Source: Streptomonospora nanhaiensis (GTDB lineage Bacteria > Actinomycetota > Actinomycetes > Streptosporangiales > Streptosporangiaceae). Taken from it: a stretch of DNA of 64,000 nt. Shown one piece after another: positions 8,834-22,455 of the stretch; positions within the stretch are counted from its first letter, which is position 1, and each line of letters begins with the position of its first letter. The notes under the pieces are model-generated. The model was not told the origin of the DNA and searched no databases. It was given only the letters and a program-made list of their open reading frames with translations. The stretch covers positions 6,262,001-6,326,000 of the forward strand of contig NZ_CP113264.1 in the NCBI RefSeq assembly GCF_026642255.1, in the 5' to 3' direction. A program made the translations under genes and the position numbers.

Positions 8834-9832
8834 CTACGCCTGGACCACGAGGCTCCAGGCGACACCGTCCAGGATGTCGTGCTCACTCGTCGTGAACGCG
8901 TCCGCCCCCGTGCGGGCGAGCACCCGCGACAGGACGAGCGCGCCCGCGCCGATCACGTCCACCCGGCCGGGGTGCATGACGCCGATCTCCGCACGCTCCG
9001 CCGAGGTCGCCGCGAGCAGCTCCCCGGTGATGCGGTCGAGGTCCGCCGCCCCCACTCGGGAGTGGTGGATCCGCTCCGGGTCGTAGGCGGGCAGGTCCAG
9101 GGCGATACCGGCGACCGTGGTCGCGGTTCCCGCGACGCACACCACCGATCCCGCCTCGCGCAGGGGCACGACCCGCTCGACCTCGTCGAGCGCCGCGTCG
9201 ATGTCGGCGGTGGCCGCCGCGATCTGCTCCGCCGTGGGCGGGTCGTCGCGCAGGTGCCGCTCGGTCATGCGCACGCAGCCGATGTCCACCGACAGCGCCG
9301 CGCGGACCAGCTCGCCCTTCTCGGCCTCCTCCGGGCCCGTCCCCAGGACGAACTCGGTGGAGCCGCCCCCGATGTCCACCACCAGGAACGGCGGGGCGGG
9401 CTCGCTTGTTCCCCCCTCGGCCGCCTCGGCGTCGAACTCGGCCGTGGCCCCCACGAACGAGAGCTCTGCCTCGTCCAGGCCCGTGACCACCTCGGGCTCC
9501 ACCCCGAGGATCTCGCGGACCCCGTCGATGAACACCTGGCGGTTGGCCGCGTCCCGGGTCGCGCTGGTGGCGACCATGCGCACCGCGTCCGGCCCCAGGG
9601 CGATGCCGTGCGCCTCGATGGCCTCGGCGTAGCCGCGGAGCGCCTCGAAGGTCCGCTCCAGCGCCTCGGGGGAGAACTCGCCGGTCCGGTCGACGCCCTC
9701 GCCCAGCCGCACGATCTCCATGCGCCGGTCGACGTCGACCACCTGGACCTCGTCGCCGTCGATGTGGACCACGTCGGCGATCAGCATCCTGATGGAATTG
9801 GTTCCGCAGTCGATGGCCGCGACACCGCTCAT
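8834..9832 (-). CDS. ppx: Exopolyphosphatase (Ppx/GppA family)
   Basis: This 332-residue protein has the actin-like ASKHA fold that removes terminal phosphates from polyphosphate or from pppGpp. The N-terminal phosphate-1 loop AAIDCGTNSIRMLIADV and the second phosphate loop FLVVDIGGGSTEFVLG near residue 148 are clear, as is AGTATTVAGIAL near 232. It is of the short two-domain type typical of actinobacteria. Its start overlaps the stop of the upstream DUF501 gene by four bases (ATGA), so translation is probably coupled. It ends the eno-divIC-DUF501-ppx unit, an order also found in Mycobacterium. Confidence 0.9.
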   Translation of the reverse strand: MSGVAAIDCGTNSIRMLIADVVHIDGDEVQVVDVDRRMEIVRLGEGVDRTGEFSPEALERTFEALRGYAEAIEAHGIALGPDAVRMVATSATRDAANRQVFIDGVREILGVEPEVVTGLDEAELSFVGATAEFDAEAAEGGTSEPAPPFLVVDIGGGSTEFVLGTGPEEAEKGELVRAALSVDIGCVRMTERHLRDDPPTAEQIAAATADIDAALDEVERVVPLREAGSVVCVAGTATTVAGIALDLPAYDPERIHHSRVGAADLDRITGELLAATSAERAEIGVMHPGRVDVIGAGALVLSRVLARTGADAFTTSEHDILDGVAWSLVVQA

Positions 9833-10443
9833 GACCCGTTCCCCTCACTGCCCTCTCGGGCGTCCTCGTCGACGCACACGCACGGTCCCCTGTCCCACCA
9901 CTGCGGGAGTTCCTCCAGCGCCTCGGCGCCGAAGGGGTTGGTTCCCGGCGCGGCGAGCTCATGGCCGACCAGCGCGTGCAGGCACTTGACCCGGGTGGGC
10001 ATGCCGCCGGTGCTCTGCATCCCCTCGGGGAGCGGCTCGACCCCGTCCAGGCGCGCCTGCTCGGCCCGCTCCTCGATGTAGGACTCGTGGGCCCTGGTGT
10101 AGGCCTCGGCGAGCCCCGGGTCCGTCGCGAGCCGGTCCTGCATCTCGCGCATGCGGCCGGAGTTCTCCATCCGGCCGATGGCCGACGCCGCGCGCGGGCA
10201 CGTCAGGTAGTACAGCGTCGGGAAGGGGGTGCCGTCCTCCAGGCGGGGCGCGGTGCGCACCACGTCGGGGAGCCCGCACGGGCAGCGGTGCGCGACCCCG
10301 CGCACCCCGCGCGGGGTGCGGCCCAGCTGGAGTTCGATGGCGGCGATGTCGCGTGCGGCGACCGGGTTCTCGGAGTGCCCCTCGGGAGGGGCGCCCGCCG
10401 GTCCGGCGGCGCGCCCGGGCACGGGCTGATCAGCGGAAGTCAT
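9829..10443 (-). CDS. DUF501 domain protein
   Basis: This soluble protein of 204 residues belongs to the conserved actinobacterial DUF501 family of unknown function. The domain covers about residues 35-175 and shows the conserved cysteine pattern VAHRCPCGLP, a second cysteine in YYLTCPRA, then GGMPTRVKCLHALVGHELA and a final CVC pair near the end. These suggest metal or redox-sensitive cysteines. ATG 10443 is chosen because the ten residues before it lack family similarity. It lies between the cell-division gene and ppx in one operon and shares ATGA with ppx. Confidence 0.82.
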   Translation of the reverse strand: MTSADQPVPGRAAGPAGAPPEGHSENPVAARDIAAIELQLGRTPRGVRGVAHRCPCGLPDVVRTAPRLEDGTPFPTLYYLTCPRAASAIGRMENSGRMREMQDRLATDPGLAEAYTRAHESYIEERAEQARLDGVEPLPEGMQSTGGMPTRVKCLHALVGHELAAPGTNPFGAEALEELPQWWDRGPCVCVDEDAREGSEGNGS

Positions 10444-10531
10444 GGCGAACCCAGCATAGGGCCGCCCCCGCACCCCTGCCGCCCGCGGGGGGCGGGCCCC
10501 GGCCGGGACCCGCCACGCGCCCCGGGGCGGG

Positions 10532-11077
10532 TCAGAGCCCGTCGTCGGGCGGCGGGCTGTCCGCCTCCTCGACCGAGCGCCACAGCGTGGTGAACCACGG
10601 CTCGCTGGGACCGGTCTCGGCCTCGTCGTCGTCCTCGGAGTCCGGCGGGATGACGATGTAGGCGGTCTCGCCGGGGTACTGGTAGTGGAGCCGCGCGCGG
10701 GCCTCCCGTTCGACGTATTCGTCCTGGGTGAGCTCCCGCTCGCGCTCGCGCAGGTCGAGCACGCTCTCCTCCATGCGCGCGCGGTCCTCCTGGAGCTGGG
10801 CGATCTGCGCCCGCTGCGCGACGTACTCGCGCAGCGGGTAGGCCAGGCTCAGTGCGATCACGCACACCACGAGGGCCAGGATCGCCGCACGGCTGGTGAG
10901 CATGGGCCGCACCCCGCCGGTGGTGCGGCCCGTGCCCTTCCCGGCCCCCCTGCCCTTGGCGGAGCCGGTTACGGCGCTCTTCCGCCCCGTCCTCCTCCGG
11001 GCAGCCCTGCCCGCCGGCCTGTCGGCTTTGGACGCCTTCCCGGCCTTTGGGGGCGGCTGCTTGGATTCGCGGGACAC
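10532..11077 (-). CDS. divIC: Septum formation initiator family protein (FtsB/DivIC-like)
   Basis: This 181-residue bitopic membrane protein belongs to the FtsB/DivIC family that bridges FtsQ and FtsL in the divisome. The first 55 residues are a strongly basic Lys/Arg/Gly-rich cytoplasmic tail. One membrane helix follows (AAILALVVCVIALSLAYPL, about residues 64-82), then a coiled coil (AQIAQLQEDRARMEESVLDL) and a conserved tail with YPGETAYIV; the last 30 residues are acidic. The stop of eno is nine bases before its start, so the two are one operon. Confidence 0.85.
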   Translation of the reverse strand: MSRESKQPPPKAGKASKADRPAGRAARRRTGRKSAVTGSAKGRGAGKGTGRTTGGVRPMLTSRAAILALVVCVIALSLAYPLREYVAQRAQIAQLQEDRARMEESVLDLRERERELTQDEYVEREARARLHYQYPGETAYIVIPPDSEDDDEAETGPSEPWFTTLWRSVEEADSPPPDDGL

Positions 11078-11086
11078 TGGGGCAGA

Positions 11087-12370
<1,284 letters not shown>

Positions 12371-12445
12371 GGTCTCTCTCCGTCTCTTGGGGTTTCTCGG
12401 ACCACTGGTTCAGGACCCGACACGAGACTAGCGACACCGACCGCC

Positions 12446-12465
12446 GCCGGGTGAGGGCACCCGGC
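12446..12465 (-). terminator. Terminator of the TetR gene
   Basis: GCCGGGTG-AGGG-CACCCGGC is a perfect eight-base stem with a four-base loop, starting ten bases after the TetR stop and before the eno promoter region. There is no T-tract. Confidence 0.55.
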
Positions 12466-12474
12466 CGAATTGGT

Positions 12475-13050
12475 CTAGTCCTTAGAGGAGATCCCTGCCA
12501 CCAGGGCCGCCAGGGCGATGTCGAGGGCCCTCTCCCGGTACGCGAGGGCCTCCTCCGCGGAGAGCATGACGGAGATGTCCTGGATCCCCCCGAGGGCGAT
12601 GACCGCGCCCATCCTGGCGGGGGTCCCGTGCCCGGGTCCGACCAGGAGGCGGTCGAGCCGGCGCCGCCAGGCCACGACGGCGTCGATGAGCCCGATGTCG
12701 GCCAGGGAGCCGACGTCGTTGAGGACGGCGACCAGCAGGGTGCTGTGGCGCACACAGATGTCGAAGTAGTCGCCGAGGAGCTCGCGGGCGCGGTCGGACA
12801 TCCCCTCCGTGGCCTCCCCCCGCTCGTCCCCGTACTCGGCGAAGAGGTCGCCCATGTCCTGCTCCAGGGGCTCGACCAGCGACCTGAGCAGGTCGTTCTT
12901 GGACGGGAAGTGGTAGTACAGCGCCGCCTTGGTGATGCCGAGGCGCTCCGCGATCTCGCGGAGGCTCGTCTTCTCGAACCCCTTGCGGGCGAACAGGTCC
13001 AGTGCCGCGGCCTGGATCTCGGCCTTGGTGTCGCTCTGCGCTCTGGGCAC
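12475..13050 (-). CDS. TetR family transcriptional regulator
   Basis: This protein of about 191 residues has a typical TetR DNA-binding domain in the first 50 residues (EIQAAALDLFARKGFEKTSL, then EIAERLGITKAALYYHFPSK) and an all-helical ligand domain after it. GTG 13050 is preferred because GGGAG lies eight bases upstream; a GTG at 13059 adds three residues but lacks a spaced ribosome site. It is divergent from a flavin monooxygenase gene, and the promoter between them carries repeated CGGTAAGT half-sites, so it probably represses that gene. The ligand is unknown. Confidence 0.88.
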   Translation of the reverse strand: MPRAQSDTKAEIQAAALDLFARKGFEKTSLREIAERLGITKAALYYHFPSKNDLLRSLVEPLEQDMGDLFAEYGDERGEATEGMSDRARELLGDYFDICVRHSTLLVAVLNDVGSLADIGLIDAVVAWRRRLDRLLVGPGHGTPARMGAVIALGGIQDISVMLSAEEALAYRERALDIALAALVAGISSKD

Positions 13051-13099
13051 CCGTTTCACTCCCGTTCACTCGCCGCCTGGTCCGCCGAGTCTAACCCGT

Positions 13100-13149
13100 A
13101 CCTTCCGACCGGTAAGTTACTTGACGCACGGTAAGTAGCTGCCTAACGT
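13100..13149 (+). promoter_or_regulatory. Monooxygenase promoter with TetR-like operator half-sites
   Basis: TTGACG (13121-13126) and TAACGT (13144-13149) are separated by 17 bases and form a good housekeeping-type promoter for the gene at 13184. CGGTAAGT occurs at 13110-13117 and 13129-13136, flanking the -35, and an imperfect dyad ACCTTCCGACCGGTAAGT precedes it. Binding here would block the promoter. Confidence 0.65.
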
Positions 13150-13183
13150 GTCCCGCAAGGCATCCGAAGGAGCGTGAACCCCC

Positions 13184-14392
13184 GTGACAGCCGTACAGAA
13201 CGTCCTGATCTCCGGCGCCGGCATCGCCGGACCCGCCCTCGCCCACTGGCTCCACCGGTACGGCATCGCGCCGACCGTCGTCGAACGCGCCCCCGCGCCC
13301 CGTTCCGGCGGCTATGCCGTCGACGTGCGCGGCGTCGCCCTGGACGTCGCCGAGCGCATGGGCGTGCTCGACGGCATCGCGGAGCACGGCACCGGCATGG
13401 CGTCCGCGTCGTTCGTCGACGCGCGCGGGCGCCGCATCGCCGACTTCACCCCCTCCCAGGCCCGCACGGCCTCCGAGGGGCGGTCCCGCGAACTCCTGCG
13501 CGGCGACCTGGTCCGGCTCCTGCACGAACCCACCACCGCGTACACCGAGTACCTGTACGACGACACGGTCACCGCGCTGGAGCAGGCCCCCGAGGGCGTG
13601 CACGTGTCCTTCGCGCACGCCGCGCCACGCATGTTCGACCTGGTGGTGGGGGCCGACGGCCTCCACTCCACCACCCGTGCCCTCGCCTTCGGCCCCGAGG
13701 GCCCGTTCCGGAGGTTCCTGAACGCCTACATCAGCATCTGCACCGTGCCCAACCACCTCGGCCTGGACCGGGAGGTCCTGCTGCACAACCTCCCCGGGCG
13801 GGCGATCGCGCTTTACCACACGCCCCGGGCCGAGGGGGCGAAGGCGATGTTCCTGGTGTCCACGCGTTCGGAGACCGGGATCGACCGCCGGCCGGCCGGG
13901 GAGCAGAGGCGGTTCCTGCGCGAGGCGTTCGCCGGGGCGGGGTGGGAGGCGGGTCGCCTCCTGTCGGAGACGGGGGCGGCCCCGGACTTCTACTTCGACT
14001 CCGTCACCCAGATCCGGGCCCGCAGCTGGTCCGCCGGCCGGGTGGTCCTGCTCGGCGACGCCGCCCACTGCCCCTCCCCCGCGTCGGGCCAGGGCAGCAG
14101 CCTCGCCCTGGTCGGCGCCCACGTGCTCGCCGGCGAACTGGCCCGGCACGACGCCCCCGCCGCGGCGCTGGCCGCCTACGAGGCCCGGATGCGGCCCTTC
14201 GTGGCCGCCAACCAGGCGATCGCCGACGCGGGCCTGGGGTTCCTGGCCCCGCGGACCCGGACGGGCATCGCCGTGCGCAACGCGCTGGTGCGCGCCGCCC
14301 CGCTGCTGTCCCGGGTCGGGGGCTTCGACTCCAAGCTCTCGACGGCGGCCGAGGCCCTGGAGCTGGACGCACCCGCGCCCGCGCCGGGCTGA
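13184..14392 (+). CDS. FAD-dependent monooxygenase (PHBH-type)
   Basis: This is a 402-residue class A flavoprotein monooxygenase that would hydroxylate or oxidise an aromatic or polyketide-like substrate with NAD(P)H. The FAD motif VLISGAGIAGPALAHWLHRY is at residues 7-26, the DG motif VVGADGLHSTTR near 155, and the second FAD motif VVLLGDAAHCPSPASGQGSS near 285. It starts with GTG. It is divergent from a TetR gene, an arrangement typical of drug-inactivating (for example tetracycline- or rifampicin-type) or catabolic monooxygenases; the substrate cannot be told. No other biosynthetic genes are near. Confidence 0.88.
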   Translation: MTAVQNVLISGAGIAGPALAHWLHRYGIAPTVVERAPAPRSGGYAVDVRGVALDVAERMGVLDGIAEHGTGMASASFVDARGRRIADFTPSQARTASEGRSRELLRGDLVRLLHEPTTAYTEYLYDDTVTALEQAPEGVHVSFAHAAPRMFDLVVGADGLHSTTRALAFGPEGPFRRFLNAYISICTVPNHLGLDREVLLHNLPGRAIALYHTPRAEGAKAMFLVSTRSETGIDRRPAGEQRRFLREAFAGAGWEAGRLLSETGAAPDFYFDSVTQIRARSWSAGRVVLLGDAAHCPSPASGQGSSLALVGAHVLAGELARHDAPAAALAAYEARMRPFVAANQAIADAGLGFLAPRTRTGIAVRNALVRAAPLLSRVGGFDSKLSTAAEALELDAPAPAPG

Positions 14393-14543
14393 CCCGCCCG
14401 TGCCGTCCGGGCGCGTCCCGCCCGGACGGCACGCCTCGGGGGCCGGGACGGCTCCCCCGCCTATAGTGCAGGGGCGGAGTACCCGGCCGGGCCGGGGAGC
14501 CCGGCCCGGGCGCCCGTGCCCCGAGGTGGACGGCGGAACGACA

Positions 14544-15998
14544 GTGGGCGACCCCGAGACCGGACCGGTGTCCGCCGACGGAGCCCTCCCCCCGGTGCCC
14601 CGCCGGGGGTCCGAGCTCGTCCTGCTCGCGGCCGGGCTCGTGACGGTCGCGGCGACCCTCCTGACGGCGTCCCTGTCCGTCACCGGCGGCGCCGAACCCG
14701 TCCTCGGCCTCTACCTGGCCGTCCTGTGCGCCGGGGCCCTCTCCCTCCACCTCCTGCTGCGCCGGGTCGCGCCCTACGCCGACCCGGTCGTCATGCCGGT
14801 CGCCACCGTCCTGAACGGACTGGGCGTCACCATGATCTGGGTGATCCAGACGACCCGGGCCGCGACCGCCGGGGAGCACGGGGACGCCGACCGGCAGGTG
14901 GTGTGGACCGTCGTGGGCATGGCCCTGTGCGCCGCCGCGGTGGTGGCCGTGCGACGCCCGCAGCGGCTCACCATGTACACGTACGTGATCGCGGGCGCCG
15001 CCCTGCTCCTGCTCCTGCTGCCGCTGTCCCCTCTGGGCCACGAGGTGCTGGGCGCCCGGCGGTGGATCGGCCTGGGCCCGTTCACGATGCAGCCCTCGGA
15101 GTTCGCCAAGGTGCTCCTCGTCCTCTTCCTCGCCTCGTACCTGGGCCGGCGCCGCGAGGTGATGGCGCTGGTCACCCGCACCGTCAGGGTCGGCCGCCTC
15201 AAGGTGTTCAGCGTGCCCCGCGCACGCGACCTGGCGCCCATGGCCGTGGGCTGGGGCCTGGCGATCCTCCTGCTCGTGGGCACCAGGGACCTGGGGACGT
15301 CGCTCCTGCTGTTCGGGACGTTCCTGGCGGTGCTCTACGCCGCCACCGCCCGCAAGTCGTGGGTGCTCATCGGTCTGATGGCCTTCTCGGCGGGCGCGTA
15401 CGCGGCGTACCTGATGTTCGGGCACGTGCGCAACCGCGTGGACATCTGGCTCGACCCCTTCGACGAGGAGGTGTACAGCCGCCCCGGAGGCAGCTACCAG
15501 ATCGTCGAGGGCGTGTTCGCGCTCGCCGAGGGCGGCCTGACCGGGACGGGCTTCGGAGGCGGGGCCGTCCAGGAGGTCTTCGCCGCCGACAGCGACCTGG
15601 TCCTGGTCTCGGTGGGCGAGAAGCTGGGGCTCACCGGCCTGATGGCCGTCCTCCTCCTGCTCCTGGTCCTGGCCGAGCGGGGGTTCCGCATCGCTCTGGG
15701 CTCCCGGGACTGGTTCCTGAAGCTGACGGCCCTCGGATACGCCTTCCTCACCGCGTTCGACGTGTTCATCGTGCTCGGCGGGGCGACCCTCCTCATCCCC
15801 CTGACCGGTATGACCGCGCCGTTCCTGTCGGCCGGGGGGTCGGCGCTGATGGCCAACTGGGTGATCGTCGGCCTCTGGCTGACCATCAGCGAGACGGCGC
15901 GCCGGCCCCGGGCGGGCGGCGCGGAGCGCGACCCCGCCACGGAGGCCGTCCGCACGCGCGCCCTGCCGCCCCCTCCCCCGGAGGCCCGCCCGGGGTGA
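14544..15998 (+). CDS. FtsW/RodA/SpoVE family SEDS glycosyltransferase
   Basis: This 484-residue polytopic protein belongs to the SEDS family, which polymerises lipid II into glycan strands. About ten hydrophobic segments are present. Family signatures include GARRWIGLGPFTMQPSEFAK near residue 170, the loop with VDIWLDPF (conserved aspartate) then GGSYQIVEGVFALAEGG near 310-335, and IPLTGMTAPFLSAGGSALMA near 425. The last 35 residues are a Pro/Arg-rich tail. GTG 14544 is chosen since the upstream 48 codons are unlike the family and GGCGGA lies about eight bases before it. No class B penicillin-binding protein gene is adjacent, so its partner is elsewhere; it resembles the RodA side of the family. 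Confidence 0.85.
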   Translation: MGDPETGPVSADGALPPVPRRGSELVLLAAGLVTVAATLLTASLSVTGGAEPVLGLYLAVLCAGALSLHLLLRRVAPYADPVVMPVATVLNGLGVTMIWVIQTTRAATAGEHGDADRQVVWTVVGMALCAAAVVAVRRPQRLTMYTYVIAGAALLLLLLPLSPLGHEVLGARRWIGLGPFTMQPSEFAKVLLVLFLASYLGRRREVMALVTRTVRVGRLKVFSVPRARDLAPMAVGWGLAILLLVGTRDLGTSLLLFGTFLAVLYAATARKSWVLIGLMAFSAGAYAAYLMFGHVRNRVDIWLDPFDEEVYSRPGGSYQIVEGVFALAEGGLTGTGFGGGAVQEVFAADSDLVLVSVGEKLGLTGLMAVLLLLLVLAERGFRIALGSRDWFLKLTALGYAFLTAFDVFIVLGGATLLIPLTGMTAPFLSAGGSALMANWVIVGLWLTISETARRPRAGGAERDPATEAVRTRALPPPPPEARPG

Positions 15999-16008
15999 CG
16001 CGGGGGCG

Positions 16009-16755
16009 CTAGACGCCGGCCGCGTCCCAGTAGGAGCGCCACTCCGCCGCGGACAGGTCGCGGGGCTCCCTGCCGTCGGCGCGGGCCGCCTCCTCGGCGG
16101 CGCGCACGCGCGCGTCGAACCTGCGGGACGCCGCCCTGAGGTCCGTCTCCGCGTCCCGGCCCCGGGCGCCCTCCGCCGCCACGGCGGCGAACAGCCCGCC
16201 GCCCTCGGCCCCGTCGTCGCCCACCAGCTCGGCGGGGAAGCCGTTGCGGACCGCCCTCCTCTGGAGCTCGTGGGCCAGCAGCACGGCGGGCTGCGCGAAC
16301 GGCACCCCGTCCAGGACGGAGGGCTTCGCGCCGTTCCCGCCCGCCTCCGCCTTGGCCGCGCGCTCGGCCGCCTTGATGGCCTCCCAGTCGGCCCACACCT
16401 CGTCGACGCCCGCCACCTCGGCCCCGCCGAACACGTGCGGGTGACGGCGGGTCATCTTGTCGATGATCGCGTCCGCGACGTCGTCCACCGTGAAGCGCGC
16501 CGGGTCGCCCTCGGGGCGCTCGGCGGCGACGGCCGCGTGGAACACCACCTGGAGCAGCACGTCGCCCAGCTCCTCGCGGAGCGAGGCCAGGTCGCCCTCC
16601 TCGATGGTCTCCAGGGTCTCGTAGGCCTCCTGGATCAGGTACTTGGCCAGCGACTCGTGGGTCTGGGAGCTGTCCCAGGGACACTCCCTGCGCAGGGTGT
16701 CCATCACCTCCACCAGGCGCAGTACTCGGTGCCCGGTCGGCTGGGGGTCGGTCAT
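16009..16755 (-). CDS. mazG: MazG nucleoside triphosphate pyrophosphohydrolase
   Basis: This 248-residue enzyme hydrolyses (d)NTPs to monophosphates and pyrophosphate, cleansing damaged or noncanonical nucleotides. The MazG core lies at about residues 25-130: ECPWDSSQTHESLAKYLIQE, then EEGDLASLREELGDVLLQVV with the EExxE and ExxD metal ligands, and KMTRRHPHVFGG. A linker with low complexity and a charged C-terminal helix follow. ATG 16755 has AAGGA upstream. It converges on the SEDS gene with a ten-base gap and follows the APS kinase gene by 53 bases on the same strand. mfd and eno are close, as in Mycobacterium. Confidence 0.9.
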   Translation of the reverse strand: MTDPQPTGHRVLRLVEVMDTLRRECPWDSSQTHESLAKYLIQEAYETLETIEEGDLASLREELGDVLLQVVFHAAVAAERPEGDPARFTVDDVADAIIDKMTRRHPHVFGGAEVAGVDEVWADWEAIKAAERAAKAEAGGNGAKPSVLDGVPFAQPAVLLAHELQRRAVRNGFPAELVGDDGAEGGGLFAAVAAEGARGRDAETDLRAASRRFDARVRAAEEAARADGREPRDLSAAEWRSYWDAAGV

Positions 16756-16808
16756 CTCGGTCCTTAGCTGTCGGGATCCTGCCACTGCTCGTCCTGCGCG
16801 CCCGCACC

Positions 16809-18377
16809 CTAGCCGGGCAGCCATCCGCCCTCGCGCAGGGCCGCCATCACCTCGGCCACGGACTCCGCCGGGTCGCCGCCGGTGTCCAGCACCAGGTCGG
16901 CGTCCCCGGGCTCCTCGTAGGGGTCGGAGATCCCCGTGAACTCAGCGATCTCCCCCGCGCGCGCCTTGGCGTAGAGCCCCTTGCGGTCACGGGCCTCGCA
17001 CACCTCCAGGGGCGTCGCCACGTGCACGAGGAAGAAGTCCCCGAACTCCTCCACCATCGCCCGCACCTCGGCCCGGCCCGCCGCGTACGGGGCGATCGGC
17101 GCGCACACGGCCACCCCGCCGTGCCGGGTGATCTCCGCGGCGACATAGCCGATGCGGCGGATGTTGAGCTCCCGGTCCTCCCGCGAGAACGTCAGCCCGC
17201 TGGAGAGCATGCGCCGGACCACGTCCCCGTCCAGCAGGGTCACCGTGCGCCCCGACCTGCGGATGCCGTCGCACACCCCGCGCGCGATCGTGGACTTGCC
17301 CGAACCCGACAGGCCGGTGAACAGGATCGCGACCCCCCGCTTGGTCCGCGCCGGGCGCAACCGCGCCAGTTCGGCGCCCACGCGGGCCGGGGTGAACCAG
17401 GCGGGAAGCTCGCGCCCGTGCGCCAGCTCGGCCTCGACCTCCTCGTCCGTCGGCTCCGGGACGGCGTGCGCGGGGTCCACGCGGGTCAGGGGCTGCCACA
17501 GCCCCTCGGACGAGTCGTAGCGCCACGGCTCCGGCTCCAGGACCGTGAGCGGCGGGCGCCGGGCCATCACCCGCTCGACGTCCGGTCCGCTCCCGCCGGT
17601 CACCGCCAGCATGTGGGTGGCGCCGTAGGCGGCGGCCACGTGCGCGGCCAGCGCCACGTCGCGCACGCCCCAGCTGCCGCCGAGCGCGCCCTCGGTCCGC
17701 GCGGCGCCCCTCGGCAGGGTGCACACGACGAACGCGGTGCGCCCCGGCAGCAGCGGTTCGGCGGCCAGGACCGCCGTCGCCATGCCCTCGTCCTCCAGGC
17801 CCGTCTCGACGATCACCAGCACCTCGGCGCGGGCGCCGCCCGCCGCCTCCCCGAGGGCGTCGGCCTCCGCGCGGATCTGGTGCAGGACCCGGTGGTGCAG
17901 GGGCCGGTCGGTGACCACCGCGAGCAGCGACCCGCACGAGGAGGGTTCGAGCTCGCGCTGGCCCCGCACCTCCGCGGGCGAGGACCGCAGCTTGCGCAGC
18001 ACCCCGTACATGGGCGGCCGCAGCAGCGCCACGTCCCCCGCCAGGCGGTGGACGCCCTCCGCCTCCCAGTGCTCGGTGACGGTCAGCTCGGCCAGCGGCG
18101 CGCCCTCGGGGTCGGCGAGGGTCAGCGCCGCGGCCCCCGCCAGCGCCTCCGGCACCTCCAGGGTGACCGGAACCGGCCAGGGGCGGCCGTCGGGCAGCCG
18201 CCCGGAGCGCTCCACCGACGCGGCCTCGTCCCGCGTCATGAAGCCGGGCAGCGGGTAGGCGCCGTTGAGGATCAGCTCCAGGTGGGCGAGGCCGTCCGGA
18301 CCCGGGACGAAGACCGGGGCGCCCGACCGTCCGCCGCCGCCCTCCGGCGCGCTCCCACGCCTGATCGCACTCACCAC
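16809..18377 (-). CDS. cysC: Adenylyl-sulfate kinase with degenerate ATP-sulfurylase-like N-terminal half
   Basis: This 522-residue protein phosphorylates adenosine 5'-phosphosulfate to PAPS. The APS kinase domain (about 346-522) has the P-loop GLSGSGKST at 355-363, LLDGDVVRRMLSSGLTF and ELNIRRIGYVAAEITRHGG, all as in CysC. The first ~340 residues follow the order of a bacterial ATP sulfurylase (PUA-like then catalytic domain; start LELILNGAYPLPGFMTRDEA), but the QxRNPxHxxH motif cannot be found; at that place the sequence reads ELEPSSCGSLLAVVTDRPLHH. The sulfurylase half is therefore probably non-catalytic and may be structural. It precedes mazG. Confidence 0.85.
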   Translation of the reverse strand: MVSAIRRGSAPEGGGGRSGAPVFVPGPDGLAHLELILNGAYPLPGFMTRDEAASVERSGRLPDGRPWPVPVTLEVPEALAGAAALTLADPEGAPLAELTVTEHWEAEGVHRLAGDVALLRPPMYGVLRKLRSSPAEVRGQRELEPSSCGSLLAVVTDRPLHHRVLHQIRAEADALGEAAGGARAEVLVIVETGLEDEGMATAVLAAEPLLPGRTAFVVCTLPRGAARTEGALGGSWGVRDVALAAHVAAAYGATHMLAVTGGSGPDVERVMARRPPLTVLEPEPWRYDSSEGLWQPLTRVDPAHAVPEPTDEEVEAELAHGRELPAWFTPARVGAELARLRPARTKRGVAILFTGLSGSGKSTIARGVCDGIRRSGRTVTLLDGDVVRRMLSSGLTFSREDRELNIRRIGYVAAEITRHGGVAVCAPIAPYAAGRAEVRAMVEEFGDFFLVHVATPLEVCEARDRKGLYAKARAGEIAEFTGISDPYEEPGDADLVLDTGGDPAESVAEVMAALREGGWLPG

Positions 18378-18723
18378 GAGGTTCCTCTCCTACGGTGTTC
18401 CGGGAATCGCCTCTAGCGTATGCCCGACGCCCCCGGCCGCCCCGCCCGCGTCGCACGGAGCGCGGCGCGGACGGCGGGGGAGCCGGAATAGAAGCACCCC
18501 ACCGGCGGTTCCACCGACTGTGCACCGCCCCTCCGGCGCCGGTTGCCGCCGGGGGCGGCACGGGCGAGCCTGCGGGGCCTTCGTCCACACCCCGCCCGCG
18601 CGAAACCTCCGGACTCGATAGTCTGAGGGGTGCCGGGCGTCCACTCCCGCAGCCGCCTTCTCATCGTGCAGGCCGCGACCACCGCCTGATCCGGACCCAC
18701 TTCCACTTTCAGTTTCTGGTGCT
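18378..18723. other. Intergenic region between cysC and mfd
   Basis: This GC-rich stretch of about 345 bases must hold the divergent promoters of cysC and mfd. No gene, clear -35/-10 pair or strong hairpin could be assigned. mfd has no obvious ribosome binding site before its ATG at 18724, so it may be translated from a short leader. Confidence 0.4.
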
Positions 18724-22332
<3,609 letters not shown>

Positions 22333-22388
22333 CCCGGACCCCGGCCGGGGCGTCCCCGGAGGCGTCGGCCGGGACGGCTCCCGTCCGA

Positions 22389-22436
22389 GCGGCCTCCACC
22401 GGAGGCCGCCGGACCCGCCGCCGTGCGGCGGTCCGG
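22389..22436. terminator. Tandem hairpins between convergent mfd and DUF6350 genes
   Basis: GCGGCCTCC-ACC-GGAGGCCGC (22389-22409) is followed by a second stem from CCGGACCCGCCGC with GCGGCGGTCCGG (22409-22436, one bulge). They lie between two converging stops and likely end both transcripts. Confidence 0.7.
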
Positions 22437-22455
22437 TGCGGCACCGCCGAACGGG

